A program made the translations under genes and the position numbers. Below the pieces are notes generated by a model. That model made no database searches and had not been told where the DNA came from. It saw only the letters and a list, made by a program, of their open reading frames with translations. DNA of 64,000 nt, taken from Marinobacter sp. LA51 (GTDB lineage: Bacteria > Pseudomonadota > Gammaproteobacteria > Pseudomonadales > Oleiphilaceae). The DNA is taken from positions 1,860,001 to 1,924,000 of the forward strand of contig NZ_AP028070.1 in assembly GCF_030297175.1 (NCBI RefSeq), written 5' to 3'. Shown in pieces: positions 37,441-45,546 of the stretch (the stretch's first letter is position 1; every line of letters starts with the position of its first letter).

Positions 37441-37685
37441 TGAATCCATCGTGTCAGCCCGGGTTCCGATATAGTGAACCTGAACCTATTAGGTGTAGGT
37501 CCCCCCGCCCCTACCGGCTCCCCCCAGTCATACCAAGGGGAAACGCTCAGGTACATAACCCAGGGGCTGCACCTATAGGTACAGGTACAGTCTCCAGTCG
37601 GCCACAACCGTTGGGTCTATCCGTCAAAACTGACCGTCAAAGACCCAGTAGTTATTCAGTCCCAGACCGTTACCGGAGGGTTTAA
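37440..37685 (+). CDS. Small Pro/Arg-rich reading frame between regulator and replication gene
   Basis: 81 residues, overlapping the upstream stop (TGATG) and the downstream ATG (TAATG) by 1 nt each, which argues for coupled translation. Against it: composition is Pro/Arg/Ser-rich with no recognisable domain, no good ribosome site precedes it, and the DNA contains palindromes that may be an origin or operator. It could equally be non-coding. Confidence 0.3.
   Translation: MNPSCQPGFRYSEPEPIRCRSPRPYRLPPVIPRGNAQVHNPGAAPIGTGTVSSRPQPLGLSVKTDRQRPSSYSVPDRYRRV
37484..37580. other. Palindrome pair, possible origin or operator near the HUH replication gene
   Basis: ACCTATTAGGT (37484-37494) and ACCTATAGGT (37571-37580) are near-identical perfect palindromes 87 bp apart, each followed by an (A/G)GGT-like half-repeat. 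They lie 105-200 bp upstream of the gpA-like gene. Whether they mark the nick site, the Rep-binding site or a regulator site cannot be told by eye. Confidence 0.35.
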
Positions 37686-39472
37686 TGACGCCCTCAGACC
37701 AAAAGCAGTTTCGGTACTACCGAACGCAGGGCCGGTTATACACCATCGGAACCCGCCAAACCCGAGTAGCGGTAACCCGGTTCCGGAAACGTTTCCCTCA
37801 GGTCTTCCCCAAGCTCGAACCCAATCTGTACCTAATGGGTCAGGATCAAGGGTGCGTTGCCTTGGAGATTGCCCTGGAAGACTTGGAATCGAAGCTCCAG
37901 CGCCGCGATTTGAAGTTCACGATAGACGATGCGCAGCTCAAAGACTTCGCCCGATCCAGAGCCAAAGTATGTGGCGAAACCAATGCACGCATCAAAGACC
38001 CGACTCAAGCGTTGAAAGCAATCAGCGGGCTCTTGGCACGGTATTCGTTCGATCTACCCAAAAGCCAAACTGACAAAGGCTGCATTGAACGAACCAAGGA
38101 CGAAATCTGGTGGCGGCGACTGATCAGGAAAGAACAAAAGCGGGTGTTGGATAACGTGGCTCGTGAGTATGGTCTCGTGTCCAAGAAAAAAGGCGTCTAT
38201 GTATCGGACTGGGGGTTAAAGCTCCACCAGGAACAGCTCACCCGTAACCGATCCTTGCTTGAGGAAATGATCGCTGTTAACGATCAGTGCCAGGAATACA
38301 CCCTTGCAGAACTCTCCGCCCTCTCAGTCAGCAATCCCTACGTTCGACGGTCAGAGTTAATTGTTCGCGCTTCCGGGTTTGAGAAAATTGCCCAGGACCT
38401 TGGGCACGCCGGGGTATTCCTCACTCTCACCACACCCAGCAAATACCATCCGGTCAAAGTTACCGGACAGCTGAACCCCAAATACAACGGTTCGACGCCC
38501 GGGGAAGCCCAAGCCTACCTAAATTCAGTTTGGTCACGGGTTCGGGCACAGCTAGACCGGGAAGAAATTCGAACGTACGGCCTGCGGATCGTCGAACCTC
38601 ATCACGACGGAACCCCGCATTGGCACCTCATGCTGTTTGTTAAGCCCGCCCACAAAGCACGACTCGTTGAAATCATGCGTTCCTATGCTCTGTTGGAAGA
38701 CGGAGACGAAAAAGGAGCGAAAGAAGCCAGGTTTGACGCGGTCGATATCGATTATGATCGTGGTTCGGCAACTGGCTACATCGTTAAATACATCTGCAAG
38801 AACATCGACGGCGAGTTTCAGGAAAACGGCGAGGATGCCGAGGATTGGTACGGAAACCTGACCAAAGATGTTGCCGCCCGCGTTCGCGCCTGGGCAAGCA
38901 TTCACGGTATCCGCCAGTTCCAACAGATTGGCGGGCCACCTGTGACTGTATGGCGCGAGTTACGACGCCTGGATCACGCGGATATTCAAGTAGTAGAGAA
39001 AGCCCGGCAAGCGGCTGATAAAAGCGATTGGGCAGGGTTCATCGAGGCAATGAATGGCCCTTGCTCGAAGCGAGCCGATCAGCCTATCAAAATAGCCAAG
39101 TGGTTAGAGTTCGACCAGGGAACCGGAGAGTGCCTAGATAGCCCGGTTAACCAATACGGCGAACCCGCCAAAGGCAAGCTGTTTGGTATTTATGCTCAAG
39201 GCCAGTATTGGATAACGCGAACGGCGCGGTGGGAAATCAAGCGACCGAAGAAGGCCGAACCCAAGATTAGCTCTGATCGCTCATGGCTTGAACGCCTCAA
39301 GCAACTGACTGAGTTCCGGGAAGCTACAGAAGCGGAAATTGCCGCATTGCCTGACGACACCGCCTATACCTGGGAGAAGCTGAATGCTGAGGTTCACCCG
39401 CCACCTTGGAGTTCTGTCAATAACTGTACGACCGGACATCTGAGCGAGTACACTGACATGCACACTTTATGA
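37685..39472 (+). CDS. P2 gpA-like HUH replication endonuclease
   Basis: 595 residues, behind GGAGG. Motif 1 FLTLTTPSKYHP (about 245-256), the HUH motif HWHL (H312, H314) in EPHHDGTPHWHLMLF, and the paired tyrosines Y365 and Y369 in GYIVKYICKN define the rolling-circle initiator family of phage P2 gpA. It nicks its origin and joins to the 5' end, allowing the excised element to replicate as a circle. It lies 13 nt upstream of the first reverse transcriptase gene. Confidence 0.85.
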   Translation: MTPSDQKQFRYYRTQGRLYTIGTRQTRVAVTRFRKRFPQVFPKLEPNLYLMGQDQGCVALEIALEDLESKLQRRDLKFTIDDAQLKDFARSRAKVCGETNARIKDPTQALKAISGLLARYSFDLPKSQTDKGCIERTKDEIWWRRLIRKEQKRVLDNVAREYGLVSKKKGVYVSDWGLKLHQEQLTRNRSLLEEMIAVNDQCQEYTLAELSALSVSNPYVRRSELIVRASGFEKIAQDLGHAGVFLTLTTPSKYHPVKVTGQLNPKYNGSTPGEAQAYLNSVWSRVRAQLDREEIRTYGLRIVEPHHDGTPHWHLMLFVKPAHKARLVEIMRSYALLEDGDEKGAKEARFDAVDIDYDRGSATGYIVKYICKNIDGEFQENGEDAEDWYGNLTKDVAARVRAWASIHGIRQFQQIGGPPVTVWRELRRLDHADIQVVEKARQAADKSDWAGFIEAMNGPCSKRADQPIKIAKWLEFDQGTGECLDSPVNQYGEPAKGKLFGIYAQGQYWITRTARWEIKRPKKAEPKISSDRSWLERLKQLTEFREATEAEIAALPDDTAYTWEKLNAEVHPPPWSSVNNCTTGHLSEYTDMHTL

Positions 39473-39485
39473 CACCAATGGACTG

Positions 39486-40685
39486 ATGTTAGACCAAACA
39501 TTTTCTGCCAAATCGTTACATAGACTTTGCTCTGTTTCCGAAGTTGTTGAACACAAACTCGGTTCGACACCCGAGCAACAACTATCCTCACTATCGAAAA
39601 TCGCCGAAAAAATAAACAGCGATAGCTTCGAGTTCTCAGATTTCAAGTCGTTTCAACGAAACGGAAAACTGGTGTTTAAACCTCGAAAGCCAGAAGATCA
39701 CTTCGCTATAAAGAAGATAAACCAAAATCTCAAAAAGATTTTAGGAGTTCGACATACCGATAGGAATACCTTAGTAAACCAAGTGAAAACCTTGCTAGAA
39801 GAAAAGTCTCCATTTATTTTAATAAAAATTGACATTGCTTCATTCTATGAATCAATTTCGTCAAAGGATTTGATATCTGCATGCTGGGATGACCCTCTTC
39901 TGTCCTATAAGACGAAGGTATTGTTAAACGATCTCTTAACAGGTAGTCAATTCGTAAGTAAACCAGGTTTACCAAGGGGACTATCGATAAGCTCGACGCT
40001 TTCAGAATTCTATTTGTCAAATCTCGATGAATATATTAAGGGTCTTGAGGGAGTATATTATTCAGCACGCTATGTCGACGACATATTGGTATTCAGCGTT
40101 CCTAACCAGAACGATATTATGAAAAATGTTGAAACCTCTATAATCGATATGGGATTAGAAGTAAATTATAAAAAATGCGATGCATTTCAAAATAAAATTG
40201 GCCCAAAACCAATCGATTTTGATTACCTTGGTTATAGATTCCAAAAGACTGGCGAGAGCGTCGAGATAGACATATCACCTAAAAAGGTCAAAAAAATAAA
40301 ATCTCGAATTGCAAAATCATTTTATGCTTTTTCAAAAGACAGAGATTTTGACCTTTTGACCAAGCGACTAAAGTTCTTGACGGGAAACTTTAACCTAAAG
40401 TCTAGATCCAAGGTCATTGGTAACGATCTTAAGACAGGCACCTATTACAACTATTCTGAAATACCTGAGCAATCGGATGCATTAAAAGACTTAGATGGCT
40501 TTATACTTAGATTTATTTACGCAAGGCGCGGAAAACTTGGACGAACTTTGAGCTCAGTTTTAAATGGTCAAGACAAACGGTACCTGAGAAAGTTTTCATT
40601 CTGTACTGGATTCAGAGAAAGAATTAGTCATAAATTTACATACGATGATGTAGTGGAAATAAGGAAGTGCTGGACTAATGGGTAA
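39486..40685 (+). CDS. drt3a: Defence-associated reverse transcriptase, UG3 type (DRT3 first subunit)
   Basis: 399 residues. Reverse transcriptase motifs: A, LIKIDIASFYESIS (D116); B, GLPRGLSISS (161-170); C, ARYVDDILVFS (YVDD 196-199); D, GLEVNYKKCD; E-like, FDYLGYRF. All catalytic aspartates are present. The DNA is clearly more AT-rich than the flanks and than the gpA gene. It overlaps the second RT gene by 8 nt. Two adjacent, dissimilar RTs plus a downstream structured RNA is the DRT type 3 plan (UG3 + UG8), an antiphage system. It is recalled to copy an ACACAC RNA template into poly(GT) DNA. Confidence 0.82.
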   Translation: MLDQTFSAKSLHRLCSVSEVVEHKLGSTPEQQLSSLSKIAEKINSDSFEFSDFKSFQRNGKLVFKPRKPEDHFAIKKINQNLKKILGVRHTDRNTLVNQVKTLLEEKSPFILIKIDIASFYESISSKDLISACWDDPLLSYKTKVLLNDLLTGSQFVSKPGLPRGLSISSTLSEFYLSNLDEYIKGLEGVYYSARYVDDILVFSVPNQNDIMKNVETSIIDMGLEVNYKKCDAFQNKIGPKPIDFDYLGYRFQKTGESVEIDISPKKVKKIKSRIAKSFYAFSKDRDFDLLTKRLKFLTGNFNLKSRSKVIGNDLKTGTYYNYSEIPEQSDALKDLDGFILRFIYARRGKLGRTLSSVLNGQDKRYLRKFSFCTGFRERISHKFTYDDVVEIRKCWTNG

Positions 40686-42669
40686 AGTCAAGAAAGTAAA
40701 TAGAAGCGATAAATATCGAATCCTGTTGACTGAAACTTTACCCTACGAAGTTCCGGTCCTATTTTCGAACGACTCATTCCATAAAAAATTTAGAAATGGC
40801 GAGCTTGAAAAATTCCACAACTGTTTTCTAAAACTTATTTACAATGAATCGGAATCGTATCCATTTACCTATAGAATAGTAAAAAGCTCAAGCTCAACTC
40901 GTAAAGTAAGCCTGCCTCATCCTGCTATTCAGTTCTCTTTCGTAGACTTTTATGATAACTTTCAATCGATAATAACTTCGCTCTGCAGCAGAAGCAAAGC
41001 TTCGCTCAGGGCGCCATACAAGGTTGCGTCACATTTTATTGAAAAGCAGGCCACACTGCGTTTCACAAGAGTTTTAAGAGACGATTTAGTCGAACATAAA
41101 AAAAATGCGGGTGATGATGACAATCGATATGCCTCATCCTATTTTCAATATAGAGACTTCCCCTTACTATTTAAGTTCTATGACTCTTATTTATTCCAGC
41201 GTCTAGAACGTCAATTTAAGGTTATGCTTCAGTTTGATGTGTCGAAGTGTTTTCAAAGCATCTATACGCACTCTATAACTTGGGCCGTCAAGGACAAGCA
41301 ATTCGTAAAAGATAATTTACCTGATATTAAAAGCTCCTCTTTCGAGGGGAAATTTGACAGAATAATGCAACGATCTAATTCAAACGAGACCAACGGAATA
41401 TTGATTGGCCCGGAATTTTCCCGAATATTTTCTGAGATAATTTTGCAGCGGATAGACGAAAATAGTCGTAGACTTCTTCACCAAGAAGGATTCGAGAACT
41501 TTAAGATTAAAAGATATGTCGACGATTATTTCGTTTTTGCTCAGAACGAAGAGCAAGCCAAAGCTATAATGCACATCTTTAGGAGTGAATTGGAGAAATT
41601 CAACCTACACCTTAATGAGTCAAAGATAATTTTATCTTATAGACCCTTCATCACAAACGAATCAGTTGCGAAACAGCAGGCAAGCTCATTGGTAAATGAG
41701 CTTTTCGATAGATTTGTTGAGGTTGAAAAAGAAGAATCCAGCTCATCCTATTTTCGATTTATAAATAGCCATCAGAATTTACGAAACTTGGATCTAACTT
41801 ATATTTCAAAATATAAATCGATCGCAAAACAGAATGGAATTGGCTATGAGGCTTCGACAAATATATTTCTTACTGGAATGCGCAACAGACTTGTACACCT
41901 ACAGAATACCATTCTGTCCAAATCACTAAATCCAGACAGCGTAAGAGGATTCACATACCTTAAGTCAATTATTACGTTATGTCTTTATTGTTTCTCTATG
42001 GATATGCGTTACAGGCCCAGCTATCTCGTTTGTCAGATACTGCTTGTAATTATATCTATCTCAAAAAAGCTTGGCACTGATCAAGAGGAAAGCTTAAAGA
42101 AGGTTATTTCTGACGAAATACTAACAACGCTTAGAAGTCCAGCCAACAATGACTCAAGCTTCCCTCATGAGTTTCTCAATCTTCTCATCTTACATAAAGA
42201 ACTCGGTGATCGTTACCGATTTTCCCCAGAGGTGTTGTCTTCGTTCCTACCGAAAAGAGTGATCTCAGAGGACTCTATCGACCTTGATTACTTCTCTGCG
42301 ATGTCGTTCCTGTTTTACCTCGGAGATCACGAATCAGCCAAGGAGTTGAGATTAAAAATTGAGAATGGAATTATAGAAAAGCTTGACCGTCAGGCTAGGC
42401 CTTTCAAGCATTCGGAACTTTTTCTGTTTTTCGTAGATAGTTTAACTTGTCCTTATATCTCATCATCTACGAAAACGAAGCTGAGGGAGCAGTTGATGCG
42501 GAAGCACATGGACGGAGTTCCCAAAAGTGAAAAACACGCTATCGCTAAGAAAATTTGCGACAACTTCAAGAACGATACTTGGTTCTTCAGCTGGGACAGT
42601 GATAAAAGTATTTTCTACAATTTAGCGAAGAAAGAGCTACGGTCGCCCTACTTGTATCTCAACTACTAA
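40678..42669 (+). CDS. drt3b: Defence-associated reverse transcriptase, UG8 type (DRT3 second subunit)
   Basis: 663 residues. Motif A, MLQFDVSKCFQSIYTHS (D187); B, ETNGILIGPEFSRIFSEI (237-254); C, KRYVDDYFVFA (YVDD 280-283); D, FNLHLNESKI. Residues after 350 form a long helical domain without recognised motifs, as in UG8 proteins. Start ATG overlaps the partner's stop by 8 nt. In published DRT3 work, as I recall it, this subunit makes the complementary poly(AC) strand without a nucleic acid template. AT-rich like drt3a. Confidence 0.82.
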   Translation: MGKVKKVNRSDKYRILLTETLPYEVPVLFSNDSFHKKFRNGELEKFHNCFLKLIYNESESYPFTYRIVKSSSSTRKVSLPHPAIQFSFVDFYDNFQSIITSLCSRSKASLRAPYKVASHFIEKQATLRFTRVLRDDLVEHKKNAGDDDNRYASSYFQYRDFPLLFKFYDSYLFQRLERQFKVMLQFDVSKCFQSIYTHSITWAVKDKQFVKDNLPDIKSSSFEGKFDRIMQRSNSNETNGILIGPEFSRIFSEIILQRIDENSRRLLHQEGFENFKIKRYVDDYFVFAQNEEQAKAIMHIFRSELEKFNLHLNESKIILSYRPFITNESVAKQQASSLVNELFDRFVEVEKEESSSSYFRFINSHQNLRNLDLTYISKYKSIAKQNGIGYEASTNIFLTGMRNRLVHLQNTILSKSLNPDSVRGFTYLKSIITLCLYCFSMDMRYRPSYLVCQILLVIISISKKLGTDQEESLKKVISDEILTTLRSPANNDSSFPHEFLNLLILHKELGDRYRFSPEVLSSFLPKRVISEDSIDLDYFSAMSFLFYLGDHESAKELRLKIENGIIEKLDRQARPFKHSELFLFFVDSLTCPYISSSTKTKLREQLMRKHMDGVPKSEKHAIAKKICDNFKNDTWFFSWDSDKSIFYNLAKKELRSPYLYLNY

Positions 42670-42684
42670 CACCCTACTCTACCA

Positions 42685-42888
42685 TCTGTTGGAAGCGTCG
42701 GCAGCCTAGCCGTAATTGGCTGGGTTGCCGAAACACTGATCTTTAATTAGATCAGAATTCCTCTAGCACACTGACCCGGTCTGCAGCTTGGTTGAGAGCG
42801 AGGAGGATACACACGAAGCTTGCAACCGTTACCCTATAGCAGACTCAGTCTTCCGGGGGGCCTTGGAGGCTGGGTCTGTTTTTAGGGT
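42685..42888 (+). ncRNA. Candidate DRT3 non-coding RNA with ACACAC template loop
   Basis: Directly after drt3b, with no ORF. Elements in order: a 13-bp stem at 42699-42730 (CGGCAGCCUAGCC / GGCUGGGUUGCCG, loop GUAAUU); a 7-bp stem at 42736-42755; a 9-bp stem with one A/G mismatch at 42790-42827 (GGUUG-GAGC / GCUU-CAACC) closing an 18-nt loop that displays ACACAC at 42809-42814; and a long 3' hairpin at 42840-42878 followed by UUUUU and wrapped by ACCCUA/UAGGGU. Position and the ACACAC loop match the DRT3 template RNA. The 5' end is approximate. Confidence 0.75.
42840..42883 (+). terminator. Terminator-like hairpin at the end of the DRT3 RNA region
   Basis: CAGACTCAGTCTTCC pairs with GGAGGCTGGGTCTG (two G.U pairs, one bulge) and is followed by TTTTT (42879-42883). 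It may end the operon, the RNA, or both. The outer ACCCTA/TAGGGT pairing shows that transcription may run slightly past it. Confidence 0.6.
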
Positions 42889-43135
42889 ATCGATCGTTCT
42901 AACTAGCTTAAGCCCACCATCATAATCTTAACATCCCAAAACCAGCTTCACTGGAAACCAGCAACTCCACCTTTCCGTTCTCAAAACGCCAACTTTAGTT
43001 GTCGTGTGACCCTTTTTACTGGGAAAGCCCGGCTAATTCCAGGCAGGACGAATCACTTGGCGTCTACATTACGTCTACACCATGAAACAACAAACAAAGT
43101 GTGGATGAGGGAGTATTGCCAACTTATTGTTTTTA
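42889..43135. other. Right end of the element without a supported gene
   Basis: 247 nt. Apart from the GTCTACA pair at 43062-43079 I see no gene, strong hairpin or promoter here. Confidence 0.4.
43062..43079 (+). promoter_or_regulatory. Tandem GTCTACA sites, candidate integrase arm-binding sites (right)
   Basis: GTCTACA at 43062-43068 and 43073-43079, 11-bp period, same orientation as the left pair at 33320-33339. They lie about 57 bp inside the right attachment repeat. Confidence 0.6.
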
Positions 43136-43192
43136 ATGGTGCTCCGGGCCGGAATCGAACCGGCACGACCGTGAGGTCGAGAGATTTTAAGT
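43136..43192. repeat. Right attachment repeat (attR) within tRNA-Leu
   Basis: 57 bp identical to 33134-33190. Here it forms the 3' part of the complete tRNA gene, so the element supplied the sequence that keeps the tRNA functional. Confidence 0.92.
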
Positions 43193-43223
43193 CTCTTGTG
43201 TCTACCAATTTCACCACCGGAGC
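43137..43223 (-). tRNA. tRNA-Leu (anticodon UAA)
   Basis: 87 nt including an encoded CCA. Acceptor stem GCTCCGG/CCGGAGC; D arm GTGGTGAAATTGGTAGAC; anticodon stem-loop GAGACTTAAAATCTC gives UAA; long class II variable arm (GACCTCACGGTC); T arm CCGGTTCGATTCCGG. The gene is read right to left and its 3' end faces the element. Confidence 0.95.
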
Positions 43224-43302
43224 ATCGGAGGGCAATCAGACGGGCGGAATTGTATAAGGGCCGGTTCGGTAACGCAATTCCGATTCCCGGCACCCTCACC
43301 TG

Positions 43303-43932
43303 TCAGGCGTTGGTCGGCTTAGTGGCCCGGCCTTTGTATATGTAACCCGCGATCCTGGGGGTCTTGGGTACATAGAGGTTTTCCAGCTCGGTGATCTCGA
43401 AGCCAGCGCTGCGAATAAGGTCAGCAATGTGCCGGTTCAGGTGGCAGCCGCCCGCAATTTTGCGCCAACCTGGTGTAATCCGGTGTTGCCACTTCTGGGT
43501 GCTGGCATCCGGCGATTCACCGTGTTCCAGGAACAGCAAAATTCCCCCAGGCTTTAGTACGCGTTTCATCTGCTGTAATGCTGCGTTCCAATCGGGGATG
43601 GTGCACAGTGTGAAGGTCAACAACACGGTATCCACACTCTCGTCCGCCAATGGAATCTTTTCGCCTGGCAGGTCGAGCCACTTCACCTCAACCGGTGAGC
43701 GTTCCAGATTGGCGGAGGCCTTTCGGCGCATCCCCTCTGACGGCTCCAGGCCATAAACCAGTTCCACTGAATCGGGCTTGTAGAATTGCAGGTTTATGCC
43801 AGATCCCATGCCCACCTCAAGTACCACGCCGCGAGCTTCCGGTACTATCTGTTGGCGCAGCTTCATCACCTGACCCACCGAGCAGGCACGGTCGATCAGG
43901 TGGGGCAAAATCCGTTCTTCGTAAAAGCTCAT
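43303..43932 (-). CDS. Class I SAM-dependent methyltransferase
   Basis: 209 residues. VVLEVGMGSGINLQFY is the SAM-binding motif I; GLEPSEGMRRKA (motif II acidic/ribose region), VDTVLLTFTLCTIPDW (motif IV) and LKPGGILLFLEHGESPD follow. Similar to phospholipid or UbiE-like methyltransferases; the substrate is not clear. Divergent from the cytochrome bd operon. Confidence 0.8.
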   Translation of the reverse strand: MSFYEERILPHLIDRACSVGQVMKLRQQIVPEARGVVLEVGMGSGINLQFYKPDSVELVYGLEPSEGMRRKASANLERSPVEVKWLDLPGEKIPLADESVDTVLLTFTLCTIPDWNAALQQMKRVLKPGGILLFLEHGESPDASTQKWQHRITPGWRKIAGGCHLNRHIADLIRSAGFEITELENLYVPKTPRIAGYIYKGRATKPTNA

Positions 43933-44112
43933 AATGTCACCATCATTGTCTCAGATCACGGGAGCGGCAATTCACCCTATCGGATTTACCCGTGTTTTTA
44001 GTAGCATGGTAACCATCTGCCGGTAATAACAACAGACAATAGGCGCCAAGGCAGCGGCCGCGGGAGTTCTTGCTCTCGTTTATTGAGATGTGTGAGTTAC
44101 CGGAGGGTTCCC

Positions 44113-45546
44113 ATGGAACTAGATCCTCTTCTGCTCTCGCGAATCCAGTTCGCGTTTGTGGTGTCTTTTCACGCCATATTCCCGGTGTTTACCATTGGCC
44201 TGGCCTCGTTCATCGCCGTTCTGGAAGGATTGGCCTTCAAAACCGGAGATGGCGTCTGGGCCAAGCTGTCAGCCTTCTGGACCACAGTGTTTGCGGTAGT
44301 CTTCGGCATGGGCGTGGTGTCCGGCATTGTGATGTCGTTTCAGTTCGGTACTAACTGGAGCAACTTTGCCCAGGCCTCCGCAAACTTTCTCGGGCCAGTA
44401 CTCAGTTACGAGGTCATTACTGCCTTTTTCCTGGAGGCGGTCTTCCTGGGCATTCTCCTGTTTGGACGCGACAAGGTTCCAGCCGGTGTGCATCTGCTAG
44501 CGGCGGTGATGGTGGCCACGGGTACTTTCATTTCATCATTCTGGATTCTGTCGGCTAACAGCTGGATGCACACACCCGCGGGTTACGAACTCAGGGAGGG
44601 CGTTTTCCATATTACGTCCTGGAGTGAGGCGATTTTTAATCCGTCCTTCCCCTATCGATTCCTGCACATGGCCCTCGCCTCCTTTCTTACCGGGAGCTTT
44701 GTGGTGGCTGGCGTCAGTGCCTGGTATCTGTTGCGCGGACGCGAGGTTGAGGCCAATCGAAAAGCACTCTCGATGTGTCTGTGGTTGATATTGTTCATTG
44801 CCCCAACGCAAGCCGTGGTCGGCGATTATCACGGCCTGAACACCCTGGAGCACCAGCCAACAAAAGTGGCGGCCATGGAGGGTAACTGGGAGACCTCTCG
44901 AAACGTTCCGCTGCTCCTGTTCGCCATTCCCAATCAGGATAGCCAGAGCAACCTTTACGAGATCGGAGTGCCCGGTCTCGCCAGCCTGATCCTCACCCAC
45001 GAGTGGGATGGAGAGGTTCCCGGCCTGAACGAGACGCCGGTTGCGGAGCAGCCACCGGTCGCCATTGTGTTCTGGGCGTTTCGGGTGATGGTGGGCCTCG
45101 GCATGCTGATGATCCTTTGCGCGGTAACTGGCCTGATCCTCCGTTCAGGCGGCCGCTACTGGCGCAGCACCTGGTTCCTCAACGGGCTGCGGTTTATGAG
45201 TTTTACCCCGTTCCTCGCGGTCCTGGCTGGCTGGATTGTCACTGAAACCGGTCGTGCGCCCTGGCTGGTTTATGGGGTGATGACTCACGCCGAATCGCTC
45301 ACGCCCTCCCTTACCGGCGGCATGGCCTTATTCACCTTGCTCGGCTACATGCTGGTGTATGCCCTGGTCTTCTCGGCGGGGATTTATTACCTGCTTCGGG
45401 TGCTCTATGTGGGCATGGAAGAAAACCACGATGACGGTCAATACGAAGCCGAGCGTCCAAGCCGGCCATTTTCTGCGGCCCACGTGCCCTTTGAATTTGA
45501 CCAGAACAGCCACGCTGGAAATCCGGAACCTCAGGAGGGCCACTGA
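44113..45546 (+). CDS. cydA: Cytochrome bd-type quinol oxidase subunit I (CioA-like)
   Basis: 477 residues from ATG 44113 (GGAGG upstream; a TTG at 44083 is less likely). Heme ligand His in VSFHAIFPVFTIGLASF; SYEVITAFFLEAVFLGILLFG carries the proton-path and heme-d-side acidic residues; FLHMALASFLTG holds the b558 His. The quinol loop is short, as in cyanide-insensitive CioA. The normally invariant GRQPW reads GRAPW here. It reduces O2 to water with quinol. Stop overlaps subunit II by 1 nt. Confidence 0.88.
   Translation: MELDPLLLSRIQFAFVVSFHAIFPVFTIGLASFIAVLEGLAFKTGDGVWAKLSAFWTTVFAVVFGMGVVSGIVMSFQFGTNWSNFAQASANFLGPVLSYEVITAFFLEAVFLGILLFGRDKVPAGVHLLAAVMVATGTFISSFWILSANSWMHTPAGYELREGVFHITSWSEAIFNPSFPYRFLHMALASFLTGSFVVAGVSAWYLLRGREVEANRKALSMCLWLILFIAPTQAVVGDYHGLNTLEHQPTKVAAMEGNWETSRNVPLLLFAIPNQDSQSNLYEIGVPGLASLILTHEWDGEVPGLNETPVAEQPPVAIVFWAFRVMVGLGMLMILCAVTGLILRSGGRYWRSTWFLNGLRFMSFTPFLAVLAGWIVTETGRAPWLVYGVMTHAESLTPSLTGGMALFTLLGYMLVYALVFSAGIYYLLRVLYVGMEENHDDGQYEAERPSRPFSAAHVPFEFDQNSHAGNPEPQEGH

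Larger units (their letters stand above)
33134..43192. mobile_element. 10.0-kb integrative element in tRNA-Leu(UAA) carrying a DRT type 3 system
   Basis: Bounded by identical 57-bp direct repeats (33134-33190 and 43136-43192) that equal the 3' part of tRNA-Leu from the anticodon stem onward. Repeat spacing is 10,002 bp. Content left to right: P4-type integrase, coupled unknown gene, PD-(D/E)XK-like nuclease (reverse), AlpA-like HTH, P2 gpA-like HUH protein, two reverse transcriptases, structured non-coding region. It has no capsid, portal, terminase or conjugation genes, so it is most like a phage satellite or other non-autonomous integrative element. The insertion restores an intact tRNA at the right end. 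Confidence 0.88.

Noticed and set aside
39486..42669. Retron or group II intron interpretation of the two RT genes
   Set aside because: There are two RTs with 8-nt overlap, no msr/msd-like inverted repeats upstream, and no intron maturase or HNH domain. The paired-RT plus downstream RNA plan fits DRT3 better.
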